Part shown: piece after piece, positions 49,902 to 59,154 of the stretch | Layout of the letters: the number at the start of each line of letters is the position of its first letter | Numbering within the stretch: position 1 is the first letter of the stretch | Source: Nonomuraea turcica | GTDB taxonomy: Bacteria; Actinomycetota; Actinomycetes; Streptosporangiales; Streptosporangiaceae | Length of the DNA: 64,000 nucleotides | Direction: 5' to 3' | Assembly: GCF_030718205.1 (NCBI RefSeq) | Contig: NZ_JAUZQF010000012.1 | Coordinates: 309,031-373,030 of the forward strand | Program-made: the position numbers and the translations under genes | Notes under the pieces: generated by a model | The model's database searches: none | What the model saw: the letters and a program-made list of their open reading frames with translations, nothing else | What the model was told of the DNA's origin: nothing

Positions 49902-49958
49902 ATGACTTGTCGCTACGCGTTTACCGAGCCGGCTCCGGGAGGGCCGGTCGGCGGCTAG
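49902..49958 (+). CDS. Putative leader peptide (18 aa) of an attenuator
   Basis: ATG at 49902 opens an 18-codon frame, MTCRYAFTEPAPGGPVGG, ending in TAG at 49958. AGGG lies seven bases upstream of the start. It sits 22 bases before an intrinsic terminator that precedes a chorismate mutase gene, the classic layout of a leader peptide. It holds one Tyr and one Phe codon, the end products of the pathway, but no run of regulatory codons, so ribosome-stalling control is plausible rather than shown. Confidence 0.45.
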   Translation: MTCRYAFTEPAPGGPVGG

Positions 49959-49980
49959 CGACCACCTGGAGTCGGCACAA

Positions 49981-50007
49981 GGCAGAGACGCCCGTCTCTG
50001 CCTTTTT
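49981..50007 (+). terminator. Intrinsic terminator / attenuator upstream of the chorismate mutase fusion
   Basis: GGCAGAGACG (49981-49990) and CGTCTCTGCC (49993-50002) form a perfect stem followed directly by TTTTT (50003-50007). It lies 48 bases before the gene, on the coding strand only. GCCGGCTCC in the leader frame (49928-49936) is complementary to GGAGCCGGC (50029-50037), just before the ribosome-binding site, giving a possible alternative fold. Confidence 0.82.
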
Positions 50008-50055
50008 GGTTTTCCCCGCCGGCTTCAGGGAGCCGGCCCGAAGGTGGAGTCAAGA

Positions 50056-50973
50056 ATGTCATCGACGTTGGAACGGCACGCGGTCGCCGTCGGAGACCTG
50101 CTCGTGGGCGACGGGCCCGCCGTGGTGATCGGCAGCAGGGTGAGCCTGCGGGCTCATGGCGGGCGGGCGGACGCCTACGAGGTGTTGCGGGATCGGGTCA
50201 CGCTGGCGGAACCGCACTCGGCGGCCGATTTGCCGGCGATCGCCGAGCTGGCGGACGCCGTGGTGGTGGGGGCCTCGTGGACCCGCGACATCCCGCTGGT
50301 GCGCGCGGCGGCCGGGCTCGGGCTGCCGGTGGTGGTCGAGCGGCGGCCGTCGGCGCCGGTGGAGGAATGGCTGGGCCTGGCCGACTACTGCGCGAGTGAG
50401 GGGGACGCGCGGGTGATCCTCTGCGAAGGAGCTCGGGGACACAGGCCGACGGCCCGGCCCGGCCAGGCCATGGGCGGGTGGCCCGACCTGGGCCTGATGC
50501 GAGCGGCCCGGATGATCTCGGGCCGGCCCGTCCTCGCCGACGTCTCCGGGGACCTCGGGCTGTCGGCGGCCGCGGTGGCGGCCGGCGCCGACGGCCTGAT
50601 CATCGACAGCGCGGGTCCCGAATCGGCGGCGGACTCGCTGGCGGCCCTGCGCGTGGCGGAAGAGGCCGTGACCGTCGTCGGCGCGCTGCTGCGCCCGGAG
50701 GCGCCCGCCACGTTGCCGGAGTGCCGTGCGGCGATCGACCGCGTGGACGCCGCCCTGGCGACCCTCCTCGAGCAGCGCGCCGCCCTGGCGGGCATCGTGC
50801 AACGCATCAAGCCGGTCGGCGGGTTCGCGGGGCGGGACATGGCCAGGGAACGCGCTCTGGTGGCGCGGATGGCCCTGCGGGCGCCCTCGCTGGGCCAGGC
50901 GCGCCTGGCCCCCATCATGAACGCCGTGATCGAGGCCGGCCTCCACCTCGCCGAGGAACGCGCGGCACAGTGA
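50056..50973 (+). CDS. Degenerate DAHP-synthase-like domain fused to AroQ chorismate mutase
   Basis: A 305-residue protein. Residues about 1-215 follow the type I-beta DAHP synthase (KDOP-synthase-like) barrel: VVVGASWTRDIPLVRAAAGLGLPVVVERR, EEWLGLADY, VILCEG and AAAVAAGADGLIIDSAGPESA. Key positions are lost: the family's KRG becomes ERR, CERG becomes CEGA, and the DPSH metal site becomes DVSG. This half is therefore probably inactive. Residues about 220-305 are an AroQ-type chorismate mutase (CRAAIDRVDAALATLLEQRAALAGIVQRIK, RDMARERALVARM) with catalytic Arg/Lys positions apparently kept. It would convert chorismate to prephenate for Phe/Tyr. The ATG follows AGGTGGAG. An attenuator precedes it. 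Part of its 3' region recurs in inverted copy near 63.2 kb. Confidence 0.82.
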   Translation: MSSTLERHAVAVGDLLVGDGPAVVIGSRVSLRAHGGRADAYEVLRDRVTLAEPHSAADLPAIAELADAVVVGASWTRDIPLVRAAAGLGLPVVVERRPSAPVEEWLGLADYCASEGDARVILCEGARGHRPTARPGQAMGGWPDLGLMRAARMISGRPVLADVSGDLGLSAAAVAAGADGLIIDSAGPESAADSLAALRVAEEAVTVVGALLRPEAPATLPECRAAIDRVDAALATLLEQRAALAGIVQRIKPVGGFAGRDMARERALVARMALRAPSLGQARLAPIMNAVIEAGLHLAEERAAQ

Positions 50974-50985
50974 GCCGGGGGACGG

Positions 50986-52068
50986 CTATGGGGTGGCGAG
51001 GTGGAAGTTGTTCATGGGACGCCCCGGGCCGGCCGCGATCTGCTTGGTGATCAGACCGGCGAAGAGGCGGTAGCCGTCGCCCGTCGGGTGGTAGCTGCGG
51101 GCGTTGACCCTGAGCTCCTCCATGTCCATGTGCAGCCCGTTCAGATAGGGTTGCGGCCGCCCCACCTCGTGCCCGGTGAACGCCTCGTAGGCGTCGACGT
51201 ATTCGACGCTCCCCGGCCCCTCGAAGGCCGCGATCGCCCGGTCGAACTCGGCCACCACCGACCCCACCGTGTCGTTGAGCCGCCGCGTCACCCCGTTGAG
51301 CCACCGCTGGTCCTCGACCGTGAGATTGTCCACGGAAGCCACGGGATCCCGGGGGAACGGCCGCGGGTAGCCGAGCACGACGATCCTCGCGTGGGGGGCG
51401 CGGACGCGCAGCTCGCGCAGGACCTTGGACATGTCGGTCCGCAGCCGCTCGATGCGGCCGGCGACGGCCGCGTCCTGATCGACGCAGGCCGACGACCACG
51501 GCAGCTTGGCGATGCAGGCGGTCAGGACCTTGGTGAAGCCGGCGTCGTTGCCACCGATGCTCAGCGTCACCAGGCTCGCGGCCGGGCCCACGCGGGTGAT
51601 CTGCGGCCGGTGGCCCCACTGGCCGGAGAAGAGCTGGCCGGTGGTGGCGCCGCTGCAGGCGTAGAAGGCGGTGCCGCCGGCGAAGCGGTAGGTCTGGGCG
51701 ACCAGCGGCACGTAGGAGCCGGTGGCGCGATGGCAGCGGTCGGCGCCGTCGTTGAGTGGCTGTTTGTCCAGCTCGTAGACGCCCTCGCCGGAGGAGAAGG
51801 AGTCGCCGAGCGCGACGTATGCGCCGCTCTGCGCGACCTGCACCGGCGTCAGGCGGACCACCTGGGGTAACCCGCCGCGCGGCGGGCCGCCGTCAGGGCA
51901 GCCCGCGTCCAGGAGGGCGCAGGCCAGCTTGGGGTAGACGCCCAAGGGCAGCAACGCCAGCGCGAGCGCGACGCCGGCGGCCGCGGCGGCGGCGATGTGG
52001 ACGATGTGGACGATGGTGCGCCGTCTCGACTCCTGCAGCGCGGCCTCCCCCCGGAACGGCGACTCCAT
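50986..52068 (-). CDS. Secreted or membrane-anchored SGNH/GDSL hydrolase
   Basis: A 360-residue protein with an N-terminal hydrophobic signal-anchor (IVHIAAAAAAGVALALALLPLG). The SGNH esterase domain has block I GDSFSSGEG (nucleophile Ser), block II (ACSGATTGQLF), block III SIGGNDAGF, and the block V His in SYHPTGDGYRLFA. Several Cys pairs (CHRATG, ACSG, ACIAKLPWSSAC) suggest disulphides, consistent with secretion. Substrate is unknown; relatives are lipases or esterases. The permease gene lies 17 bases upstream on the same strand. Confidence 0.9.
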   Translation of the reverse strand: MESPFRGEAALQESRRRTIVHIVHIAAAAAAGVALALALLPLGVYPKLACALLDAGCPDGGPPRGGLPQVVRLTPVQVAQSGAYVALGDSFSSGEGVYELDKQPLNDGADRCHRATGSYVPLVAQTYRFAGGTAFYACSGATTGQLFSGQWGHRPQITRVGPAASLVTLSIGGNDAGFTKVLTACIAKLPWSSACVDQDAAVAGRIERLRTDMSKVLRELRVRAPHARIVVLGYPRPFPRDPVASVDNLTVEDQRWLNGVTRRLNDTVGSVVAEFDRAIAAFEGPGSVEYVDAYEAFTGHEVGRPQPYLNGLHMDMEELRVNARSYHPTGDGYRLFAGLITKQIAAGPGRPMNNFHLATP

Positions 52069-52085
52069 CGAGGGTAACCTGGCGA

Positions 52086-53438
52086 TCAGCGCGCCGCGTT
52101 CGCCACGCGCCGCCGCTTGACGGCCAGCCAGCCCAGCGCGATGGCCACGGCCAGCGCGGGAATCAGGAAGAACGCGATCCGCTGATCGCGGTCGGCGAAC
52201 GGCATCAGCAGCACCACCAGCGCCAGGAAGCCGAGCGTCAGCCAGTTGGTGTACGGCGAGCCTGGCATGGGGAACGTCGAGCGGTGCCCCGACCGCCGCA
52301 GCCGGGTCTGGCAGTGGACCAGCACGCCCCAGGTAGTGATCACGCCGAGCGAGGCGACCGCCGTGGCGATGTTGAACGCCCGCTCCGGCAGGAAGTAGAA
52401 CAGCGCCACCCCCGCCAGGAACGTGGCCGCGGTGAACACGATGCCCCCGATCGGCACGTGCCGGGTGCTGAGCGCCCCCGCGAAGCGCGGCGCCTCGCTC
52501 TTCATGGCCATCGAACGCAGGATGCGGCCCGTGGCGTACAGGCCCGAGTTGCAGGACGACATCGCCGCCGTGATCACGACGAGGTTCATGGCGTCGCCCG
52601 CCCACGGGACGCCCAGACCGGAGAAGACCGTCACGAAGGGGGACTCGCCCGCGCGGTAGGCCGTCCACGGCAGCACCATCGCCAGCAACGCCACCGAACC
52701 CACGTAGAAGATCGCGATGCGCCACACCACGCCGTTGATCGCCTTCGGCATGACCTCGTGCGGCCGCGCCGTCTCGCCCGCCGTGATGCCGACCAGCTCG
52801 ATCGACGCGTACGCGAACACCACCGACTGCAGGCTCATCAGCACGAGCGGGAACCCGGTCGGGGTGAAGCCGCCGTGCGCGACCAGGTTGTGCGGTCCCG
52901 CCTGGCCGACGGAGAAGACCACGAGCACCAGCCCCACCACGAGGAAGACCGTGATCGCCAGGACCTTCAGCATGGCGAACCAGAACTCCAGCTCCCCGAA
53001 CAGCCGGACCGACAGCAGGTTGACCGTCAGCACGAAGCCCAGCGCGATCAGCGCCGTCGCCCATTGGGGGAACGCCGGCGCCCAGTAGTGGATGTAGGCG
53101 GCGATCGCGGTCAGCTCGGCGATACCGGTGAACGCCCAGTTGACCCAGTACATCCAGCCGCTGGCGAAGGCCGCCCACGGGCCGATGAACTCGTTCGCGT
53201 ACTCGACGAACGACCCCGACACCGGGCGGTAGAGCACGAGCTCGCCCAGCGCGCGCATGACGAAGAACGCGGCGAGCCCGGCGGCGGCGTACGACAGCAC
53301 CAGGGCGGGTCCCGTGGCGGCCAGCCGGCCGCCGGCGCCGAGGAACAGGCCCACCCCGATCGCCCCGCCGATCGCGATCATCTGGACCTGCCGGTTGCCC
53401 AGCGCGTGTGTGTATCCTTCGTCCGTTTTCGTGCGCAC
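52086..53438 (-). CDS. APC-superfamily amino acid permease
   Basis: A 450-residue polytopic transporter with about twelve helices. The amino-acid-transporter N-terminus (NRQVQMIAIGGAIGVGLFLGAG) and MRALGELVLYRPVSGSFVEYA are clear. The AAT subfamily motif SIELVGITAGETARPHEVMPKAI follows, as in AnsP/GabP/ProY-like proton symporters. Substrate cannot be assigned. The GTG follows GGAGGAG. It diverges from dnaE across about 170 bases. Confidence 0.93.
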   Translation of the reverse strand: MRTKTDEGYTHALGNRQVQMIAIGGAIGVGLFLGAGGRLAATGPALVLSYAAAGLAAFFVMRALGELVLYRPVSGSFVEYANEFIGPWAAFASGWMYWVNWAFTGIAELTAIAAYIHYWAPAFPQWATALIALGFVLTVNLLSVRLFGELEFWFAMLKVLAITVFLVVGLVLVVFSVGQAGPHNLVAHGGFTPTGFPLVLMSLQSVVFAYASIELVGITAGETARPHEVMPKAINGVVWRIAIFYVGSVALLAMVLPWTAYRAGESPFVTVFSGLGVPWAGDAMNLVVITAAMSSCNSGLYATGRILRSMAMKSEAPRFAGALSTRHVPIGGIVFTAATFLAGVALFYFLPERAFNIATAVASLGVITTWGVLVHCQTRLRRSGHRSTFPMPGSPYTNWLTLGFLALVVLLMPFADRDQRIAFFLIPALAVAIALGWLAVKRRRVANAAR

Positions 53439-53609
53439 CGAGTGTCTCCTCCACTACTTTCAGTAACTGAGACGATATCGGTGCAGGTCAGCACGCCGGC
53501 CACCGGCACGCCGTTCCGGCTGATCGCGCCGTGCGGCCCCGGAATGTCGGTCCGGGCCACTAGAGTCAGAGCGCATCAAACACAGCTTCAGACCGGGAGG
53601 CGCCGCTCC

Positions 53610-56600
53610 ATGTCGTCCGACTCGTTCGTGCATCTGCATGTGCATACGGAATATTCGATGCTCGACGGCGCCGCCCGTCTGAAGCAGATGTTCAAACAGG
53701 TCGGCGAGCTGGGCATGCCCGCGATCGCGATCACCGACCACGGCAACATGCACGGCGCCTACGACTTCTACAAGCAGGCGACCGGCGCCGGCATCAAGCC
53801 GATCATCGGCATCGAGGCGTACGTGGCGCCGGAAATCCGCCACAACAAGCGCCCGGTGCTGTGGGGCGAGCCGCACCAGAAGAAGGACGACGTCTCAGCG
53901 GGCGGCTACTACACCCATATGACGATCTGGGCCCGCAACAAGACGGGCCTGCACAACCTGATGAAGCTCAGCTCGCGTGCCTACACCGAGGGCTTCGTCC
54001 GCAAGTGGGCGCGCATGGACGCCGAGATCCTCGCCGAGCACGCCGACGGCCTGATGGCCACGACCGGCTGCCCGTCGGGCGAGGTGCAGACGCGGCTGCG
54101 GCTGGGCCAATACGACGAGGCGGTCAAGGCCGCGGCGAAATTCCAGGAGATCTTCGGCAAGGACAACTTCTACCTGGAGATCATGGACCACGGCCTCGAC
54201 ATCGAGCGCCGCGTCCGCGACGGGCTGACCAGGATCAGCAAGGAGCTGGACATCCCGCCGCTGGTCACCAACGACTCGCACTACACCTACGAGTCCGACG
54301 CCCCCTCCCACGACGCCCTCCTGTGCATCCAGACCGGCAAGCAGTTGTCGGACCCCGACAGGTTCCGCTTCGACGGCAGCGGCTACTACATCAAGAACGC
54401 CGACGAGATGCGCGCGGTCGACTCCTCCGACCTGTGGGCGGAGGGCTGCCGCAACACGCTGCTGGTGGCGGAGAAGGTCGACCCGGCCGGCTTCTTCGAG
54501 CACAAGAACCTCATGCCGACCTTCCCCGTCCCGGACGGCATGACCGAGGAGCAATACTTCCGCCAGGAGGTCTGGAAAGGGCTCGAGCGCCGCTTCCCCG
54601 AGGGAGTGGACGACGAACACCGCGAGTGGGCGGAAAACGAGCTGCGGGTCATCCTCCAGATGGGCTTCCCGAGCTACTTCCTCGTGGTCGCCGACTTCAT
54701 CATGTGGGCCAAGAACAACGGCATCCGCGTCGGCCCCGGCCGTGGCTCGGCGGCCGGCTCGCTGGTGGCGTACGCGCTGGGCATCACCGACCTCGACCCG
54801 ATCCCGCACGGCCTGATCTTCGAGCGCTTCCTCAACCCCGAGCGCGTGTCCATGCCCGACGTCGACATCGACTTCGACGAGCGCAGGCGCGGCGACGTGA
54901 TCAGGTATGTCACCGAGAAGTGGGGCGCCGACAAGGTCGCCATGATCGCCACGTTCGGCACCATCAAGGCCAAGGCCGCCATCAAGGACGCCGGCCGCGT
55001 CCTGGGCTACCCCTACGCGCTGGGCGACAAGGTCTCCAAGGCCTTCCCGCCCGCCGTCATGGGCAAGGACATCCCGCTGGCGGGCATCTTCGACAAGGAC
55101 CACCCGCGTTACGCCGAGGCCGGCGAGCTGCGCAGGCTCTACGAAGAGGACGTCGACGTCAAGGCGACGATGGACCTCGGCAAGGGTCTGGAGGGCCTGA
55201 TCAGGCAGACCGGCGTGCACGCCGCCGGCGTGATCATGTCGGCCGAGGTGCTGACCGACTACATCCCGGTCATGCGCCGCGACTCCGACGGCGCGATCAT
55301 CACGCAGTTCGACTATCCGACCTGCGAGACGCTCGGCCTGCTGAAGATGGACTTCCTGGGCCTGCGCAACCTCACGATCATCGACGACTGCCTGAAGATG
55401 ATCGAGTCCACCACCGGCGAGCAGATCGACCTGCTGCAGTTGCCGCTGGACGACCGCAAGTCCTATGAGCTGCTGGCCCGGGGCGACACGCTCGGCATCT
55501 TCCAGCTGGACGGCGGCGGCATGCGCTCGCTGCTGCGGCTCATGCGCCCCGACAACTTCGAGGACATCTCCGCGGCCCTCGCGCTCTACCGTCCCGGCCC
55601 GATGGGCGCCAACTCGCACACCAACTACGCGCTGCGCAAGAACGGCCAGCAGGAGATCGTCCCGATCCACCCGGAGCTCGAGGAGCCGCTGAAGGAGATC
55701 CTGTCCACGACCCACGGCCTGATCGTCTATCAGGAGCAGGTCATGGCCATCGCCCAGAAGGTCGCCGGCTACTCGCTCGGCGGCGCCGACCTGCTGCGCC
55801 GCGCCATGGGCAAGAAGAAGAAGTCCGAGCTGGACAAGCAGTTCGAGTTCTTCGAGAAAGGCATGCAGGACAACGGCTTCTCGGCCGCGGCCATCAAGGC
55901 GCTGTGGGACATCCTGCTGCCGTTCTCCGACTACGCCTTCAACAAGGCCCACACCGCCGGCTACGGCCTGGTGTCCTACTGGACGGCCTACCTCAAGGCC
56001 AACCACCCGGCCGCCTACATGGCCGCGCTGCTGTCGTCGGTGAAGGACGACAAGGACAAGTCGGCCCTCTACCTCAACGAGTGCCGCCGCATGGGCATCA
56101 AGGTGTTCCCGCCGGACGTCAACGACTCCGACTTCGACTTCACCCCGCGCGGCACCGACATCCGCTTCGGCCTGTCGGCCGTCCGCAACGTCGGCGCCAA
56201 CGTCGTCGACGGCATCATCGCCGCCCGCAAGGAAAAGGGCCGCTTCGCCGACTTCAAGGACTTCCTGCGGAAGGTGCCCGCGCTCGCCTGCAACAAGCGG
56301 GTGATCGAGTCCCTGATCAAGGCGGGCGCCTTCGACTCGCTCGGCCACGTGCGCAAGGGCCTGGTCATGGTGCACGAGCAGGCCGTCGACGCGATCATCG
56401 ACATCAAGAAGAACGAGGCCATCGGCCAGGACTCGTTGTTCGGCGGGGTCGACGGCGGCGAGGACCAGACGTTCGACGTGCAGATCCCGCCGGGGGAGTG
56501 GGACAAGACCACCCTGCTGCAGTTCGAGCGGGAGATGCTGGGCCTCTACGTGTCCGACCATCCGCTGTTCGGCGTCGAGCACATCCTGTCGGCCGGGGCC

Positions 56601-57134
56601 GACTGTTCGATCGCCGCCCTCCAGGACGACAGCCGGCCCGACGGGCAGATCGTGACCGTGGGCGGCATCCTGAGCGGGGTGCAGCGCAAGGTCACCAAGA
56701 AGGGCGACACGTGGGTGCTGACCCAGCTGGAGGACCTCGAAGGGGCGATCGAGGTGATGGTCTTCCCCTCGGCCTACCAGCTGTGCTCGACGATCCTGGC
56801 CGAGGACGCGATCGTGTTCGTCAAGGGCCGGATCGACAAGCGGGAGGACGTCGGCAAGATCATCGCCATGGAGGTGACGGCGCCCGACCTGACGCAGGAG
56901 GCGGGCGGGCCGCTGCTGGTGAGCCTGCCGCTGACCCGCTGCACGCCGCCGGTCGTGAGCCGCCTGAAGGAGATCCTCACCACCCACCCGGGCACCTCCG
57001 AGGTCCATCTGCAGGTCCACAACGGGCCCAAGACGACCGTGATGCGCGTTGACGACCGCCTGCGGGTGACCCCCTCGCCTGCCCTGATGGGCGACCTCAA
57101 GCAGCTGCTCGGCCCGGCCTGCCTAGGGGCCTGA
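53610..57134 (+). CDS. dnaE: DNA polymerase III alpha subunit
   Basis: A 1174-residue replicative polymerase of the DnaE1 type. The N-terminal PHP domain (VHLHVHTEYSMLDGAARLK, ITDHGNMHGAYDF) is followed by the polymerase core with the catalytic PDVDIDFDERRRGDVIRYV, GRGSAAGSLVAYALGIT and the fingers region. A helix-hairpin-helix region and the OB domain (IVTVGGILSGVQRKVTKKG) follow. Length is normal. The ATG at 53610 follows GGGAGGCG and begins the PHP domain; the frame is open for 1.8 kb upstream, but that part is antisense to the permease and hydrolase genes. A TAGAGT hexamer at about 53563 may be its -10. Confidence 0.97.
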   Translation: MSSDSFVHLHVHTEYSMLDGAARLKQMFKQVGELGMPAIAITDHGNMHGAYDFYKQATGAGIKPIIGIEAYVAPEIRHNKRPVLWGEPHQKKDDVSAGGYYTHMTIWARNKTGLHNLMKLSSRAYTEGFVRKWARMDAEILAEHADGLMATTGCPSGEVQTRLRLGQYDEAVKAAAKFQEIFGKDNFYLEIMDHGLDIERRVRDGLTRISKELDIPPLVTNDSHYTYESDAPSHDALLCIQTGKQLSDPDRFRFDGSGYYIKNADEMRAVDSSDLWAEGCRNTLLVAEKVDPAGFFEHKNLMPTFPVPDGMTEEQYFRQEVWKGLERRFPEGVDDEHREWAENELRVILQMGFPSYFLVVADFIMWAKNNGIRVGPGRGSAAGSLVAYALGITDLDPIPHGLIFERFLNPERVSMPDVDIDFDERRRGDVIRYVTEKWGADKVAMIATFGTIKAKAAIKDAGRVLGYPYALGDKVSKAFPPAVMGKDIPLAGIFDKDHPRYAEAGELRRLYEEDVDVKATMDLGKGLEGLIRQTGVHAAGVIMSAEVLTDYIPVMRRDSDGAIITQFDYPTCETLGLLKMDFLGLRNLTIIDDCLKMIESTTGEQIDLLQLPLDDRKSYELLARGDTLGIFQLDGGGMRSLLRLMRPDNFEDISAALALYRPGPMGANSHTNYALRKNGQQEIVPIHPELEEPLKEILSTTHGLIVYQEQVMAIAQKVAGYSLGGADLLRRAMGKKKKSELDKQFEFFEKGMQDNGFSAAAIKALWDILLPFSDYAFNKAHTAGYGLVSYWTAYLKANHPAAYMAALLSSVKDDKDKSALYLNECRRMGIKVFPPDVNDSDFDFTPRGTDIRFGLSAVRNVGANVVDGIIAARKEKGRFADFKDFLRKVPALACNKRVIESLIKAGAFDSLGHVRKGLVMVHEQAVDAIIDIKKNEAIGQDSLFGGVDGGEDQTFDVQIPPGEWDKTTLLQFEREMLGLYVSDHPLFGVEHILSAGADCSIAALQDDSRPDGQIVTVGGILSGVQRKVTKKGDTWVLTQLEDLEGAIEVMVFPSAYQLCSTILAEDAIVFVKGRIDKREDVGKIIAMEVTAPDLTQEAGGPLLVSLPLTRCTPPVVSRLKEILTTHPGTSEVHLQVHNGPKTTVMRVDDRLRVTPSPALMGDLKQLLGPACLGA

Positions 57135-57211
57135 TCTCGACGAGGCGGAGGGGCGGCGGTGGGCAACCCTCGCCGTCGCCCGGCCGCCCCGCGTGGGGCA
57201 GGATCGCAAGA

Positions 57212-58582
57212 GTGAGCGAACTGCACTACCTCAGCGCGACCGAGCTGGCACACCTGATCCGCACCAGGCACGTGAGCGCGGTCGAGGTCGTCCAGGCCTG
57301 CCTCGACCGCATCGAGGAGGTCAATCCCCGCGTCAACGCCATCGTGACCCTGGTGGCCGAGCAGGCCCTGGCGGCGGCCAAACGCGCGGACGCGCGCGAG
57401 CCGGAGGGGCCGCTGCACGGCCTGCCTGTCGCGCACAAGGACCTCGTCGACACCGCCGGCATCCGCACCACCTACGGCTCGCCGCTGTTCGCCGGCAACG
57501 TTCCCGGCCAGGACGACCTGATCGTCCGGCGGCTGCGGGCCGCGGGCGCCATCACCGTCGGCAAGACCAACACCCCCGAGTTCGGCACCGGCTCCCACAC
57601 CGTCAACGAGGTCTTCGGCGCCACCAGAAACCCCTACGACCTCACCAAGTCGGCCGGAGGCAGCAGCGGGGGAGCGGCCGCGGCCCTCGCCACCGGCATG
57701 GTGCCGCTGGCCGACGGGTCCGACATGGGCGGCTCGCTGCGTAACCCGGCCTCCTTCTGCAACGTCGTGGGCCTGCGTCCCACCCCCGGCCGGGTGCCCG
57801 TCGTGTCCGACTCCAACGCCTGGTACACGCTGTCCGTCCTCGGTCCCATGGCGCGCACGGTCGAGGACGTCACGCTGATGTTCGGGGCCATCGCCGGGTT
57901 CGACCGCCGCTCGCCGTACGCGATCAAGGAGGTCTTCGCCCCGGAGCCGGAGGAGGGGGTCGCGGGCCTGCGCGTCGCCTGGAGCCCGGATCTGGGCGGC
58001 TTGCCCGTAGACCCGCGGACGGCGGCCGTCACCGCGACCGCGCCCGCCGTGTTCGAGCGGCTCGGGGCGCGCGTCGAGGAGGTCGAGCTGGATCTGTCGG
58101 AGGCCGAGGACGCCTTCCGCACCTACCGGGCCTGGAACTACACGCTGTCCTTCGGGGATCTGGACGGGCTCGGGCCCAACACCGCGTGGAACGTCGAGCA
58201 GGGCCGCAAGGTCACCGGGGCCGACCTGGCCTGGGCCGAGCAGGCACGCAGCCGCCTCTACCAGCGCATGGCCGCGTTCTTCGACACCTACGACGTGCTG
58301 ATCACGGTGGTCAGCCAGGTGCCGCCGTTCCCGGTCGAGCATCCGCACGTCAGCGAGATCAATGGGCAACGGCTGCCCGACTACCTCGCGTGGATGCGCT
58401 CGGCGTACTGGATCAGCGTCCTGCACGCGCCGGCGGCCTCCGTCCCGGCCGGGTTCACGCCGGACGGGCTGCCCGTGGGGGTGCAGATCGTCGGCAGGCC
58501 GTTCGAGGACGCCAGGGTTCTGCGCGTGGCCCGCGCGTTCGAGCAGGCCACACAGCACGGGCTGCGCCGCCCGCCGCTTTAG
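57212..58582 (+). CDS. Amidase-signature family enzyme
   Basis: A 456-residue amidase with the Ser-cisSer-Lys triad at normal spacing: K76 (LPVAHKDLVDTAG), cis-Ser S151 (SAGGSSGGAAAAL) and nucleophile S175 (DGSDMGGSLRNPA). The family covers many amides; GatA is unlikely because gatB and gatC are not adjacent. The GTG at 57212 has a GGCAGGA purine stretch upstream. Its TAG shares bases with the stop of the convergent membrane-protein gene. Confidence 0.92.
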   Translation: MSELHYLSATELAHLIRTRHVSAVEVVQACLDRIEEVNPRVNAIVTLVAEQALAAAKRADAREPEGPLHGLPVAHKDLVDTAGIRTTYGSPLFAGNVPGQDDLIVRRLRAAGAITVGKTNTPEFGTGSHTVNEVFGATRNPYDLTKSAGGSSGGAAAALATGMVPLADGSDMGGSLRNPASFCNVVGLRPTPGRVPVVSDSNAWYTLSVLGPMARTVEDVTLMFGAIAGFDRRSPYAIKEVFAPEPEEGVAGLRVAWSPDLGGLPVDPRTAAVTATAPAVFERLGARVEEVELDLSEAEDAFRTYRAWNYTLSFGDLDGLGPNTAWNVEQGRKVTGADLAWAEQARSRLYQRMAAFFDTYDVLITVVSQVPPFPVEHPHVSEINGQRLPDYLAWMRSAYWISVLHAPAASVPAGFTPDGLPVGVQIVGRPFEDARVLRVARAFEQATQHGLRRPPL

Positions 58583-59091
58583 AGCGGCTCCCCGTACGGT
58601 TGCCGCAGCGGCGACTCCCGGTACCCGTGCATGCCCTCCAGCAGCCCGAACAACCCCACCGCGAGCAGCGGCCAGGACAGCAGCACACCGTCGGCGGTCA
58701 GCTTCAGCGCGCCCGGGACGATCTTCACCCCGGGCGCCGCCGCGGCCTCCACCGCGACCGCCCCGATCGTGAACGTGGACCCGATCCAGTACGTCAGCGC
58801 CGCGGCCACCAGCCCGCCCGCGCACAACCCGAGCAGCACCCCCGGCATCCAGCGCCGCCCGGCGAACCACGCGACCCCGCCGCAGAGCAGCCCCATCCCG
58901 CCTGTGATCATCGCGAACCAGCCATCGGCCGCGATCAGTGCCTGCGTGGACGGGTCGGCCAGCACCAGCCCTTGCTCCGTGACCTGGTACGGAGCCCGCG
59001 GCGACACGCCCGACCAGAGCAGCCCGGCTCCGAGCCCCAAAGTGGCGAGTGTGAGGACAGTTACCGCAAAAGCGCGCACTTCCCTCGTCAC
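58579..59091 (-). CDS. Small four-helix membrane protein (DUF2567-like)
   Basis: A 170-residue protein with four hydrophobic segments: FAVTVLTLATLGLGAGLLW, AMITGGMGLLCGGVAWF, MPGVLLGLCAGGLVAAALTYWIG and LLSWPLLAVGLFGLLEGM. A short extracytoplasmic loop (SPRAPYQVTEQGLVLAD) follows the first. This resembles DUF2567 proteins found near dnaE in actinobacteria; no function is known. The GTG at 59091 has GGGGAG just upstream; a GTG at 59106 is also open. Its stop overlaps that of the amidase. Confidence 0.75.
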   Translation of the reverse strand: MTREVRAFAVTVLTLATLGLGAGLLWSGVSPRAPYQVTEQGLVLADPSTQALIAADGWFAMITGGMGLLCGGVAWFAGRRWMPGVLLGLCAGGLVAAALTYWIGSTFTIGAVAVEAAAAPGVKIVPGALKLTADGVLLSWPLLAVGLFGLLEGMHGYRESPLRQPYGEPL

Positions 59092-59154
59092 GCCACTCCC
59101 CTTCACAAGTACATCCGAATCAGCTTGATGGTATCCCCCGGTTAGGCTCGCTTC

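Noticed and set aside
51756..53609. Open frame of about 1.8 kb upstream of and in frame with dnaE
   Set aside because: It is antisense to the SGNH hydrolase and permease genes, has Arg/Pro-rich composition typical of GC-rich shadow frames, and dnaE has its own ATG and ribosome-binding site at 53610.
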